NCBI RefSeq assembly: GCF_000422405.1
Contig: NZ_AULS01000006.1
Coordinates: 124,001-188,000, forward strand
DNA from: Microbacterium luticocti DSM 19459
Lineage (GTDB): Bacteria > Actinomycetota > Actinomycetes > Actinomycetales > Microbacteriaceae
DNA: 64,000 nt
Reading direction: 5' to 3'
The position numbers and the translations under genes are program-made. Below the pieces are notes generated by a model. It had not been told where the DNA came from. It ran no database searches and saw only the letters and a program-made list of their open reading frames with translations. The first letter of the stretch is position 1. Each line of letters begins with the position of its first letter. Below are positions 31,512 to 40,738 of this stretch, piece after piece.

Positions 31512-31652
31512 CGCCCGTCTGAGGAGCGCCCCGACCGCCGTCCGACGAGCGCCCTGCCCGCCGTCCGAGTGGCGCCCCGCCCGCCGTCCGAAGAGCGCCC
31601 CGACCGCCGTCCGAGGAGCGCCCCGCTCGTCGACCGAAGAGCGCCCCGCCGC
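31512..31652. repeat. 22-23 bp tandem repeat, about six copies
   Basis: Degenerate units of the form CGCCGTCCGA followed by (A/G)GAGCGCCCCG(A/C)C run head to tail from the end of the preceding gene. The remaining sequence to 31786 holds a possible -10 TACGAT at 31682-31687 for the kinase gene, and nothing else is recognised. Confidence 0.75.
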
Positions 31653-31786
31653 CTGTCTGCGCACGCGACCGGGCGATTTGTTACGATTGCCGGGCCTGGC
31701 CGCCGTGTGCGCGCACGCGGTTCGGGTGCACGGCGCACCGGCGCCCGGGCAACACACGGGGTGCGCGCAACGGATGGGGGTCCGGG

Positions 31787-32917
31787 ATGCCGAAGCGCGT
31801 GCCTTCGAGCCCGCCCGTGCTCCCCGGACTGACCTTCGTGCGTCCGCTAGGATCGGGCGGGTTCGCCGACGTGTTCCTCTATGCCCAGGACATGCCCCGT
31901 CGGCAGGTGGCCGTCAAGGTGCTGCCGGCAGGGGTGCACGACGCCGACATGCTGCGCATGTTCAACGCCGAGGCCGATGTGCTCGCGCACCTGTCGGCGC
32001 ACCCGTCGATCGTCACCGTGTACCAGGCGGGCATCTCGGCTGACGGCCGGCCGTACATCGTCATGGAGTACTGCCCGGGCTCGCTCGCCCAGCGTTACCG
32101 CCGCGAACGGCTGCCGGTCGACGAGGCGCTGAGCATCGGCGTCCGCATGGCGAGCGCGCTCGAGACCGCGCACCGAGCCGGCCTGGTGCACCGCGACGTG
32201 AAGCCCAGCAACATCCTGATCACCACCTTCGGCACGCCGGTGCTGGCCGACTTCGGCATCTCGTCGACGCTCACCCCGCGCCGCGGCGACGAGGTGCTCG
32301 CGATGAGCGTGCCCTGGAGCGCCCCCGAGGTCATCGCCGAACAGTCCGCCGGCACCGTCGCCAGCGAAGTGTGGGGGCTGGGGGCGACCGTCTATTCGCT
32401 GCTGGCCGGCCACAGCCCGTTCGAGCGACCTGAACCCGGTCAGAACTCGCGCGACCAGCTGCGCCGCCGCATCCTGCGCGCCACGTTCCCGCCGATGACC
32501 CGCGCCGACGTGCCCGCGCAGGTGCAGCAGGTGCTCGCCGTCGCGATGGCGCGCGACCCCGACGACCGCTATCCGAGCGCGCTGGCGTTCGCACAGGCGT
32601 TGCGCGACGCTCAGCACGGCATGGGCTTTCCCCCCACGCCGCTGGAGGTGGCCGTCGACGAATGGGTGCCCGGCGACGTCACCGTCGATGTGACGGATGC
32701 CACACCCCGCGGCCCGCAGATCACCTCGGTGCCGCACGCCTCGCGCCGCCGCCCGAGCGAGCCGGCACCGTTCACACCGCGCGACGAAGACACCGACATC
32801 TCGGCGCCCGGCGGCGGGCGACGCCGCGTCGTCTGGCCGTGGATCGTCGCCGCCGCGGTGGCGGGCGCCGCCGCCGTGCTGGTCGTGTGGGCGCTGCTGA
32901 CCGGGAGCGGTGTCTGA
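31787..32917 (+). CDS. Membrane-anchored Ser/Thr protein kinase
   Basis: A 376-residue PknB-type kinase. It has a glycine-rich loop LGSGGFADVF (21-30), ATP-binding Lys44 in VAVKVL, catalytic HRDVKPSN (Asp137), DFG (155-157) and an APE-like segment SAPEVIAE. A juxtamembrane linker with Thr-rich acidic sequence follows, then one membrane segment near 347-370 (WPWIVAAAVAGAAAVLVVWALL) and almost no extracellular part, so it has no PASTA sensor of its own. A likely sensing partner is the giant surface protein whose gene overlaps this one by 8 nt. GGGGGTCC precedes the ATG. It is the first gene of a cluster resembling the bifidobacterial PFNA cluster. Confidence 0.92.
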   Translation: MPKRVPSSPPVLPGLTFVRPLGSGGFADVFLYAQDMPRRQVAVKVLPAGVHDADMLRMFNAEADVLAHLSAHPSIVTVYQAGISADGRPYIVMEYCPGSLAQRYRRERLPVDEALSIGVRMASALETAHRAGLVHRDVKPSNILITTFGTPVLADFGISSTLTPRRGDEVLAMSVPWSAPEVIAEQSAGTVASEVWGLGATVYSLLAGHSPFERPEPGQNSRDQLRRRILRATFPPMTRADVPAQVQQVLAVAMARDPDDRYPSALAFAQALRDAQHGMGFPPTPLEVAVDEWVPGDVTVDVTDATPRGPQITSVPHASRRRPSEPAPFTPRDEDTDISAPGGGRRRVVWPWIVAAAVAGAAAVLVVWALLTGSGV

Positions 32918-35900
32918 CGTGCGGCGCCGCTCGGTGATCGTCGCCGTTCTCGCCTCGGCCGCCGTTCTCGCCGCCGTCGTGGCGATCAGTGTGGTGTGGC
33001 CGGGGCTCGACGCCCGCTCCACCCCGCCGCAAGACACCGCGGTGTGGGCGCTGCAGACCGGTGACGGCCGCCGCTACGCCCGGGTGAACACCGCCATCGG
33101 TGAACTCGACACCGTCCGCAGCGTCGCCAACCCGTCGGCGGTCGCGCAGACCGACCGCGGCGCCTACCTGTTCTCAGAGAGCTACGGCAAGCTCACCCGC
33201 ATCGACGAGGCGACCCCCGCCGACCTCGACGACGCCACCCTGCGCGAGTCGCCGTCCACCCCGGCCGGCACCGTCGAGGTCGCCGTCGCCGGCGACTACG
33301 TCGCCTACCGCACCGACGGCGGCGCCGTGTACGCGGGCACGCTCGCCGGCGGCGAGGCCGTCGAGATCGACCCCGCCGGCGGCCGGGCGAAGGATGCCGC
33401 GCCCTTCGGCGCCCGCGCGGTGACGGTCGACGACGCCGGTGTCGTGTACGCGTATTCGAAGGATGCCTCAGCCGTGGTGCGCTACCGCATCCCGGACGGC
33501 CGCGTGCTGGGCACCGATGCCGTCACCGCGCCGCCCGACGGCCAGACGGTCGGGCTCACCGCCGCGGGCGGCACGTGGTTCCTGGTCGACCCCGACCAGG
33601 GCAGGGTGTGGCGCCGCGGCGGCGACGGTCCGGTGCAGGTGCGGCTGGTCGGCGACGTCGCCTACGGCCGGGCCCGCGCCGACGGCGACGCCGCCTGGGT
33701 CGCCGACGACACCGGACTGGTGCGTCTGCCCGTCGACGGGCAGGCGCCGCAGCGCGCGTTCGGCGGCGAGACCGCAGACCTCGGCACGCCCGCGCGCCCC
33801 GTCGTGGACGGCGGCGCCGTGCACGCCGCGTGGCTGGGCACCGACGCGGGCACGCTGTTCAGTTCGACCGCGGGCGAGCGCCGGCTCGACTACGGCGGCG
33901 CGCAGCTGGGCGACGACCGCAAACCCGTGTTCGCCGGCAGTGGCGATGCGCTGATCCTCAACGACACCCGCAGCGGCTGGGTGTGGAATGCCCGCACCGC
34001 GGTGCTGCTGCCCTCGAGCCAGGACTGGTCGCTCGACGAGCGCACCGCCCCCGAGAATGCACCCAGTGACGAGCAGGCGCAGGTGGTGATCGACCCCAAG
34101 CCGCCGGTGGCCGAGCCCGACGCGTTCGGGGTGCGCGCCGGGAGCCTGGTGAGCCTTCCGGTGCTGCTGAACGACCACGACCCGAACGAGGACGTGTTGA
34201 GCATCGACGCCGCCGACGTGTCGGGGCTCGACCCCGGTTTCGGCACCGTGTCGGTCACCGACGACGGGCAGCGCCTGGCCGTGCACGTCGCCGCGGGCGC
34301 CACCGGTACGGCCACCTTCCGCTACCGGGTCACCGACGGCACCGCCGCCGACGGGCTGTATTCGAAGCCGACCACGGTCACCCTCACCGTCACCGGATCG
34401 ACCGAGAACCGCGCCCCGAAATGGTGCGGTGTGGCCGGATGCCTCGCCCGCTGGCCGTCGCCGCAGGTCGCGCCCGGCGGCACCGTGACCGTGCCGGTGC
34501 TGGGCGGCTGGGTCGACCCCGACGGCGACCCGCTCATGCTGGTCTCGGTCACCGATGCGACCGGTGTCGGGTCGGTGGCATCCACCCCGGCCGGAGACGT
34601 CGTCTACCAGCACACCGACGCGTCGATCGACGAGCCGCAGGTCGCCCAGCTGAAGGTGACCGTCGGCGATGTGCGCGGCGCGACCAGCACCCGCACCCTC
34701 ACGGTGCGGATCACTCCGAAACCCAAACTGACCGCCGAGTCGTTCACCGTCGTCCAGACGCAGGGCGCGGGCCTGAGCGTCGACGTGGGCGACCACGTCT
34801 CGGGAACGCAGGGCCGGCTTTCGCTCACGGCCGTGCGGGTGCTCGACGAGGCCGGCGCCGAGGCGGTGGCCACCTCGGGGGGCACGTCGTTCGACTTCAC
34901 CGCCGGCACCCCCGGCGTGTACCGGGTGGCCTACACGGTCACCGACGGGCAGAGCGAGGCGTCGGCGACAGCCCGCATCACCCTGCTGCCGGCCGACGCT
35001 CCCGCGCAGCTGGCCACGGCGCCGGTGGTCGCGTTCGTGCACCCGCAGCAGGATGTGACCCTCGATGTGTTCACGGCGGTGAGCAACCCGACCCGGCGGG
35101 TGCTGCTGCTCAGCGACGTGAGCCCTCGCCCCGCCGACGGGGCGAGCATGTCGGTGGATGTGGTCGGGCAGAACTATCTGCGCATCTCGGGCAGTACCGC
35201 CGACGGTGCCCCCGGGCGGCTGGGCACGGTGCGCTACATCGTGTCGGACGGCACCGACGACGCGGGCTCGCGCGTGGCCGGTGAGGCGACCGTGTACCTG
35301 CTGCCGGCCGGCGACGACCTCGCCCCGATCGCCGTGGACGATGCGGTGGTGGTGCGCGCCGGCGCGCAGGTCGACATCCCGGTGCTCGACAACGACGTGG
35401 CCGCCTCGGGCGGCACGATGATGCTCGACCCGGGGTCGGTGCGCTCGTCGACGGCCGGTGCGCTCGCGTTCGCGTCGGGCCGCGTGCTGCGCTATCTGGC
35501 GCCGTCGAAGCCCGGCGACTACCGGGTGGAGTACTCGGTGTACGCGGCCGGGTCGCCCGCCCTGGCCGACACCGCCGTGGTGCGGGTGAAGGTCATCTCG
35601 GACGCCGCCAACCGCGCCCCCCGGCCCCGCGCCCTGGTGGGACGTGTGCTCACCGGGCAGAGCACGAGCATCCCGTTCCGTTCGTTCGGGGTCGACCCCG
35701 ACGGTGACGACGTGGCCCTGGACCGCATCCTCAGCCAGCCCGCCAGCGGGTCGGCGACGATCTCGGCCGACGGCGAGTCGATCGTGTACACGAGCGTCGC
35801 CGGGTTCCACGGCCAGGTGTCGTTCACCTACCGGGTCGCCGACGCGTTCGGGGCCACCGGCACCGCGACCGTGCGGGTGGGTGTGCTCGACGAGCAGGCC

Positions 35901-38900
35901 AATCCGAGCCCGGTGACCTTCACCGACTACGTGCAGCTGCAGGTCGGCGCCGACAACTCGGTGCGGGTCGACCCGCTCGCCAACGACATCGACCCCACCG
36001 GTGGTGCGCTCACGCTCACCGCGGTGCGCCCCGATGCCGTGGCCACCCTGCTGGACGGTGCGCCCAACCCCGAGTACGAGCGGCTGGAGGGCCTGATCGC
36101 CGCGGTCGACGGCCATCAGGTGCGTATCCGGGCGGGTACCGCGCCCGGCAGCATGTCGTTCCTGTACGACGTGGCCAGCAGCACCGGCAACACCGGTCGT
36201 GGGCTGATCGTCGTCAAGGTGGTGCGTGACGCCGTGCCCGACTATCCGGTGGTCACCGACACGGTGCTCACCGCGGCCACCCGCGAGCGGTTCCCCGCCG
36301 GGGTGGATGTGGTCGCCGGCAAGGTCGCCTGGACCGGCGGCGACGTCGATGACCTGACCCTGCGGTTGTGGGGTGAGCCCGACGGCATCACGGTGGCGGG
36401 CCACCGCATCGCCGGTGCGCTGCCCGAGCACTCGCAGATCGTGCCGTTCTCGGTCAGCGGCGTCACCGCAGCCGGTGAGAAGGTCACCTCGTACGGGTTC
36501 GTGCGCATCCCCGGCGAGCACGATCTGACGCTGGCGCTGAAACCCGATGTGAAACCGCAGAAGGTGACCGAGAAGGATGCCGTCACCTTCGACATGGCGA
36601 AACTGGTGAGCATGCCCACCGGCGCCACCCTCGAGGTGGGCGACGAGGTGTCCGCGTCGAAGGCGCGGCACCAGGCATCCTGCACCCGCGACGGGGGGAC
36701 GACGGTGCGCTACGACGCCGGCGAGGGCGCCCCGTGGACGGACGCCTGCGTGGTGCCGGTGCGCCTGGCCGGCCAGCACGAGTGGACGTACCTGTCGGTG
36801 CCGGTCGCGGTGTCGGCGCTGGCCCCGGTGCCGGTGCTGGCCTCGGCGTCGTTGACGGTGGGCCCGGGCGCGCAGGCCTCGTACGACCTGACCAAGCTGA
36901 CCACGTGGCAGGGCCGCACCGACTGGGACCGCATCGCGTACAAGGTGTCGTACACCGGGCACGACTTCACGCTCGCCCAACACGGACACACCATCACGGT
37001 CACCGGCGCCGACGACGCCCGCCCCGGCGACGAAGAGATCGCCGTGGTCGAGGTGACCAGCCACCCCGGGGTCACGCCGGCCCGGTTCGTGCTGCGGGTG
37101 GGGGCGGTGCCCTCGACGCTGCCGCGCGCGGGCACGGTCGCCAAGACCTGCTCGCAGGCGTCGGGCTCGTCGTGCACCGTCGAGGTGATCGGCGCGTCGG
37201 GCGAGGTCAACCCGCTGCCGCGCACGCCGCTGCAGGTGACGGCGGTGCGCACGGCCGGCACCTGCACCGGGGTGGGCTTCGAGGTGGCGGATGCCGCGCA
37301 CGTGCGCGTCTCGTGGACCGGCGACACCCCGGGGCAGACGTGCACGGCGTCGTTCTCGGTGCGCGATGCGCAGGGGCGCACCACGGCGGGTGAGCGCGAC
37401 GGCCGCGTGCTGCTCGACCTGCAGGGCTACCCGAAGGCGCCGGCCGCGCTCGTGCAGTCCGGCTACGACGACGGTCAGGTGACGCTGCGGGTGGATGCCG
37501 GTCCGGCCCGGGCCGCGTATCCCGCGCTGACCGGGTTCGTGGTGCGCTGGCGCGGCGATGTGGTCGCCCGCTGCGCGCCCGACGGCACGTGCCCGCAGAT
37601 CGCGGCGCCCAACGGTGAGCAGCGGCGGTATGTGGCGACCGCGGTGAACGCGGTGGGCGAGTCGGCCGGCCAGGCGGCCACCACCGCGTGGGCGTACGAC
37701 GCGCCGGCGGCGCCCGAGAAGGTCACCGCCGCCCCGGTGGTCACCTCGGGCGAGGGTGGCGTCGTGTCGGTGCGGGTGGACGGCATCGACGCCACCTCGA
37801 CCGCCCGGTTGCGCATCACCAGCGACAGCGGTGACAGCCTCGAGGTCGACGTGCGGCGCGGCCAGTCCAGTGCGGTCATCCCGAACTACCGCATCGGCAG
37901 CAACCAGCAGACCGCGCTCACCGTCACGCCGCTGTCGCGGTTCACGCTGCCGCCCGGGTTCGACGGGTCGACCGAGGGGCAGTCCACCAGCATCCTCGCC
38001 AACGGGGTGGGGGCGCCGCGCAGCCCGAGTCTGACGCTGACCCCGACCTCCAGCGACGCCGAGCACGCGACGATCCAGGCCACCGGTTCGGCGACCGCGA
38101 ACGGGGCGGGCTCGACGATGCGCTACGGCATCGTGCTCGACGGCGACCGGTGCGTGGCGACCGACGAGGTCGCCGACAAGAGCTTCGACGTGGACGCCGG
38201 GCGCACCTACACCTACCGGTTGTGCGCCGAGTCGTTCGTGGGCACGACCTCTTTCGGGCGCGTCGAGACGACCGCGCAGACCACCGCCCGGGCCGGTCGC
38301 GGACCCCACGGCTACCATTTCGTCGTCGCGGCGACACCACACGTCGACGAGGGCGCACGCCGTGCGGAGTGGCGCATCGACGCCGACCCGACCTCCGACG
38401 AGCAGGTGCCGCGGTGGGCGACGGTGCGCTTCAGCGGGCTGAACTCGACCGTGTTCGACCGCGACCCCGGCATCGAGGTCTGGTACGACTACGGCCTGTT
38501 CTCGGGCCCGCACAGTCCGGTCACCGCCGCCGACGGCGGCGCGCCGTACCAGGTGTGGGCGCAGTGGCAGTTGGCGGTCTGTAAGGGCGGACAGAAGCTG
38601 CAGGCGACCGGCAGCTCGAGCGGCAACCAGGCGACGGTCTCGTTCGACTACTCGCACGCCGCCTACAAGGACGTGTACGGCAACACGCTCACCGTCGGCA
38701 CCGCCGGGGTGGTGCCCGACTACGCCGTGTCGGTGTCGGGCATCCGGGTCAGCGTCGCGTGGAACCGATGGGGTTTGGGCTGGACGAACCAGACGGTGAC
38801 CTTCGGGGGCGGCTGCGACCCCAAGACGCTCGCGGCACCGACGATCTCGGCGGCCGAGGGCAAGGCCGACGGCGTGCACCTCACCTGGTCGTCGGTGGCC

Positions 38901-39197
38901 GGCGCGACCGGGTACGTGCTGCAGCGCCGCGGGTCGGACGGCTCGTTCACGACCGTGAAGACCCTGACGGGCACCACCTACACCGACGACGTCGACGCCG
39001 CGAAGGCCTGGCAGTATCGCGTGAGCGCGCGCAACGACCACGCGGCATCCGACCCCTCGCCGACCGTGACCTCGTCGACCTACGCGCCCGCCGACTCCGG
39101 TGGATCGACGGGCGACGACGCGGGCTCCGGCTCGCAGCCGGGCGACGCGGGCTCAGGGTCGCCGCCCGGCGACGCGGGCACCGGCGGGTCACCGTGA
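32910..39197 (+). CDS. Giant Ig-like/FN3 domain surface protein
   Basis: A 2095-residue single-pass protein. A short basic N-terminus and a membrane anchor (VIVAVLASAAVLAAVVAISVVW, about 9-30) are followed by a propeller-like region (about 40-390). Tandem bacterial Ig/cadherin-like domains with the motif VLLNDHDPNEDVLSI or VLDNDVAASGG come next, and at least two FN3-like domains lie toward the C-terminus (for example APTISAAEGKADGVHLTWSSV...WQYRVSARND near 1975-2060). It ends in a Gly/Asp/Ser-rich tail with no sorting signal. FN3-type proteins in PFNA clusters are thought to bind extracellular ligands. GTG 32910 or 32919 is the start, and the overlap with the kinase suggests coupling. Confidence 0.85.
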   Translation: MSDVRRRSVIVAVLASAAVLAAVVAISVVWPGLDARSTPPQDTAVWALQTGDGRRYARVNTAIGELDTVRSVANPSAVAQTDRGAYLFSESYGKLTRIDEATPADLDDATLRESPSTPAGTVEVAVAGDYVAYRTDGGAVYAGTLAGGEAVEIDPAGGRAKDAAPFGARAVTVDDAGVVYAYSKDASAVVRYRIPDGRVLGTDAVTAPPDGQTVGLTAAGGTWFLVDPDQGRVWRRGGDGPVQVRLVGDVAYGRARADGDAAWVADDTGLVRLPVDGQAPQRAFGGETADLGTPARPVVDGGAVHAAWLGTDAGTLFSSTAGERRLDYGGAQLGDDRKPVFAGSGDALILNDTRSGWVWNARTAVLLPSSQDWSLDERTAPENAPSDEQAQVVIDPKPPVAEPDAFGVRAGSLVSLPVLLNDHDPNEDVLSIDAADVSGLDPGFGTVSVTDDGQRLAVHVAAGATGTATFRYRVTDGTAADGLYSKPTTVTLTVTGSTENRAPKWCGVAGCLARWPSPQVAPGGTVTVPVLGGWVDPDGDPLMLVSVTDATGVGSVASTPAGDVVYQHTDASIDEPQVAQLKVTVGDVRGATSTRTLTVRITPKPKLTAESFTVVQTQGAGLSVDVGDHVSGTQGRLSLTAVRVLDEAGAEAVATSGGTSFDFTAGTPGVYRVAYTVTDGQSEASATARITLLPADAPAQLATAPVVAFVHPQQDVTLDVFTAVSNPTRRVLLLSDVSPRPADGASMSVDVVGQNYLRISGSTADGAPGRLGTVRYIVSDGTDDAGSRVAGEATVYLLPAGDDLAPIAVDDAVVVRAGAQVDIPVLDNDVAASGGTMMLDPGSVRSSTAGALAFASGRVLRYLAPSKPGDYRVEYSVYAAGSPALADTAVVRVKVISDAANRAPRPRALVGRVLTGQSTSIPFRSFGVDPDGDDVALDRILSQPASGSATISADGESIVYTSVAGFHGQVSFTYRVADAFGATGTATVRVGVLDEQANPSPVTFTDYVQLQVGADNSVRVDPLANDIDPTGGALTLTAVRPDAVATLLDGAPNPEYERLEGLIAAVDGHQVRIRAGTAPGSMSFLYDVASSTGNTGRGLIVVKVVRDAVPDYPVVTDTVLTAATRERFPAGVDVVAGKVAWTGGDVDDLTLRLWGEPDGITVAGHRIAGALPEHSQIVPFSVSGVTAAGEKVTSYGFVRIPGEHDLTLALKPDVKPQKVTEKDAVTFDMAKLVSMPTGATLEVGDEVSASKARHQASCTRDGGTTVRYDAGEGAPWTDACVVPVRLAGQHEWTYLSVPVAVSALAPVPVLASASLTVGPGAQASYDLTKLTTWQGRTDWDRIAYKVSYTGHDFTLAQHGHTITVTGADDARPGDEEIAVVEVTSHPGVTPARFVLRVGAVPSTLPRAGTVAKTCSQASGSSCTVEVIGASGEVNPLPRTPLQVTAVRTAGTCTGVGFEVADAAHVRVSWTGDTPGQTCTASFSVRDAQGRTTAGERDGRVLLDLQGYPKAPAALVQSGYDDGQVTLRVDAGPARAAYPALTGFVVRWRGDVVARCAPDGTCPQIAAPNGEQRRYVATAVNAVGESAGQAATTAWAYDAPAAPEKVTAAPVVTSGEGGVVSVRVDGIDATSTARLRITSDSGDSLEVDVRRGQSSAVIPNYRIGSNQQTALTVTPLSRFTLPPGFDGSTEGQSTSILANGVGAPRSPSLTLTPTSSDAEHATIQATGSATANGAGSTMRYGIVLDGDRCVATDEVADKSFDVDAGRTYTYRLCAESFVGTTSFGRVETTAQTTARAGRGPHGYHFVVAATPHVDEGARRAEWRIDADPTSDEQVPRWATVRFSGLNSTVFDRDPGIEVWYDYGLFSGPHSPVTAADGGAPYQVWAQWQLAVCKGGQKLQATGSSSGNQATVSFDYSHAAYKDVYGNTLTVGTAGVVPDYAVSVSGIRVSVAWNRWGLGWTNQTVTFGGGCDPKTLAAPTISAAEGKADGVHLTWSSVAGATGYVLQRRGSDGSFTTVKTLTGTTYTDDVDAAKAWQYRVSARNDHAASDPSPTVTSSTYAPADSGGSTGDDAGSGSQPGDAGSGSPPGDAGTGGSP

Positions 39198-39240
39198 CAT
39201 CCCTCCGCACTTCTTTCAGAACACCGACCAGGAGCACTGC

Positions 39241-40206
39241 ATGACGATCCCCCAGGAACAGGCCACGTGGTTCGCCGACACCTTCCGCGCGCTCGCCGAC
39301 AACGTCGAACACGCGGTGCTCGGCAAGCGGCACGTGATCGACCTCGTGCTCACCGCCATGCTCAGCGAGGGGCATGTGCTGCTCGAGGACGTCCCGGGCA
39401 CCGGCAAGACCTCGCTGGCGCGGGCGCTCGCCCAGTCGGTGCGCGGCACGAACACCCGCATCCAGTTCACGCCCGACCTGCTGCCGGGCGACATCACCGG
39501 CATCACCGTGTACGACCAGAAGACCGGGGCGTTCGAGTTCCACGCCGGCCCGGTGTTCGCCAACATCGTGCTGGCCGACGAGATCAACCGGGCCAGCCCC
39601 AAGACGCAGGCGGCGTTGCTCGAGGTGATGGAGGAGGGCAAGGTCACCATCGACGCGGTGACCCGTGCCGTCGGGGTGCCGTTCCTGGTGATCGCCACGC
39701 AGAACCCGGTGGAACAGGCCGGCACCTACCGGCTGCCCGAGGCCCAGCTCGACCGGTTCATGCTCAAGACCTCGCTGGGCTACCCCGACCACGCCGCCAC
39801 GGTGCGCATCCTCGACGGGGCCGCGGTGGCCACCGCCGACCTCGAACCGATCGTCACCCCGCAGACGCTGGTCGACATGGCCGATCTGGCCCGGCAGGTG
39901 TACGCGAACGCGCTGGTGCTCGACTACATCGCCCGCATCGTGGATGCCACCCGCTCGGCCGAGCAGGTTCGGCTGGGCGTCAGCATCCGCGGTGCGCTCG
40001 CCCTGACCCGGGCGACGCGCACGCGCGCGATCGCCGAGGGGCGCACCTATGCGACGCCCGACGACGTGAAGGCGCTCGCCGTCCCGGTGCTCTCGCACCG
40101 GCTCATCCTGCATCCCGAGGCCGAGTTCGACGGCGTCACCGCCGAGGCCGTGGTCGGCCAGGTGCTGCTCGATGTCGCCCCGCCCACCAGCCGCGAGGTG
40201 GCATGA
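39241..40206 (+). CDS. MoxR family AAA ATPase
   Basis: A 321-residue AAA+ ATPase. Walker A is VPGTGKTS (about 55-62), Walker B VLADEINRASPKTQAALLEVMEE and sensor 1 VIATQNPVEQAGTYRLPEAQLDRFM, the classic MoxR signature. MoxR ATPases act with DUF58/VWA proteins as chaperones for assembling or activating other complexes. The ATG at 39241 has CAGGAG as ribosome binding site. It lies between the surface protein and the DUF58 gene; 532 bases of palindromic repeats separate it from the latter, which in most genomes follows directly. Confidence 0.95.
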   Translation: MTIPQEQATWFADTFRALADNVEHAVLGKRHVIDLVLTAMLSEGHVLLEDVPGTGKTSLARALAQSVRGTNTRIQFTPDLLPGDITGITVYDQKTGAFEFHAGPVFANIVLADEINRASPKTQAALLEVMEEGKVTIDAVTRAVGVPFLVIATQNPVEQAGTYRLPEAQLDRFMLKTSLGYPDHAATVRILDGAAVATADLEPIVTPQTLVDMADLARQVYANALVLDYIARIVDATRSAEQVRLGVSIRGALALTRATRTRAIAEGRTYATPDDVKALAVPVLSHRLILHPEAEFDGVTAEAVVGQVLLDVAPPTSREVA

Positions 40207-40738
40207 ACCGGTTGCGTGCGCGCGCGGCCCGCGCCGGGTCTCAGAACGTGCCGGTTCGGGGCGTGGCATCCGGCACCTTCTGCGACCCGCGTTGGGGTGG
40301 GTCGCAGAACGTGCCGGTTGGGGATGCCTCATCCGGCGCTTTCTGCGACCTACGCGCGACCGGGTCTCAGAACCTGCCGGTTCAGGGTGTGGCATCCGGC
40401 GTCTTCTGCGACCCGCAATCGAGCGTGTCTCACAACCCGCGACGTGCGCGGCCCCGACGTGGCACTTTCTGCGACCCGCACTCGAGCGTGTCTAACAACC
40501 CGCGACGTGCGCGGCCCCGACGTGGCGCTTTCTGCGACCCGCGCCTGAGCGTGTCTCACCACGCGGCCGGGTCGCAGAACGTGCCGGTTGGGGATGCCGC
40601 ATCCGGCACCTGCTGCGACCTGCGCCGGGGCGGGTCTCACAACGTGCCGGTTCGGGGTGCGGCATCCGGCATCTTCTGCGACCTGCGCCCGCGCCGTTCG
40701 CGCACCACGCCGCCCGCCGGGCGGCCCCGGGGGCGCGG
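40207..40738. other. Gap inside the kinase cluster, filled with palindromes
   Basis: 532 bases between two co-oriented genes of one cluster. No gene or clear promoter is supported; nearly all of it is the repeat array at 40236-40684. Confidence 0.6.
40236..40684. repeat. Seven palindromic elements in tandem, family C
   Basis: Each copy of about 53 bp has a left arm GGGTCTCAGAACGTGCCGG (first copy 40236-40254) and an imperfectly complementary right arm CCGGCACCTTCTGCGACCC (40270-40288) around a loop containing TGGCATC. Copies 2, 3, 6 and 7 keep this form, while copies 4 and 5 have a different core (CGCGACGTGCGCGGCC). Arms are close but rarely identical, so each copy can fold alone. Confidence 0.85.

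Noticed and set aside
33468..39041. Open frame of about 1850 codons antisense to the giant Ig/FN3 gene
   Set aside because: Same reason: composition-driven shadow of a long high-GC gene without any recognisable domain or ribosome binding site.
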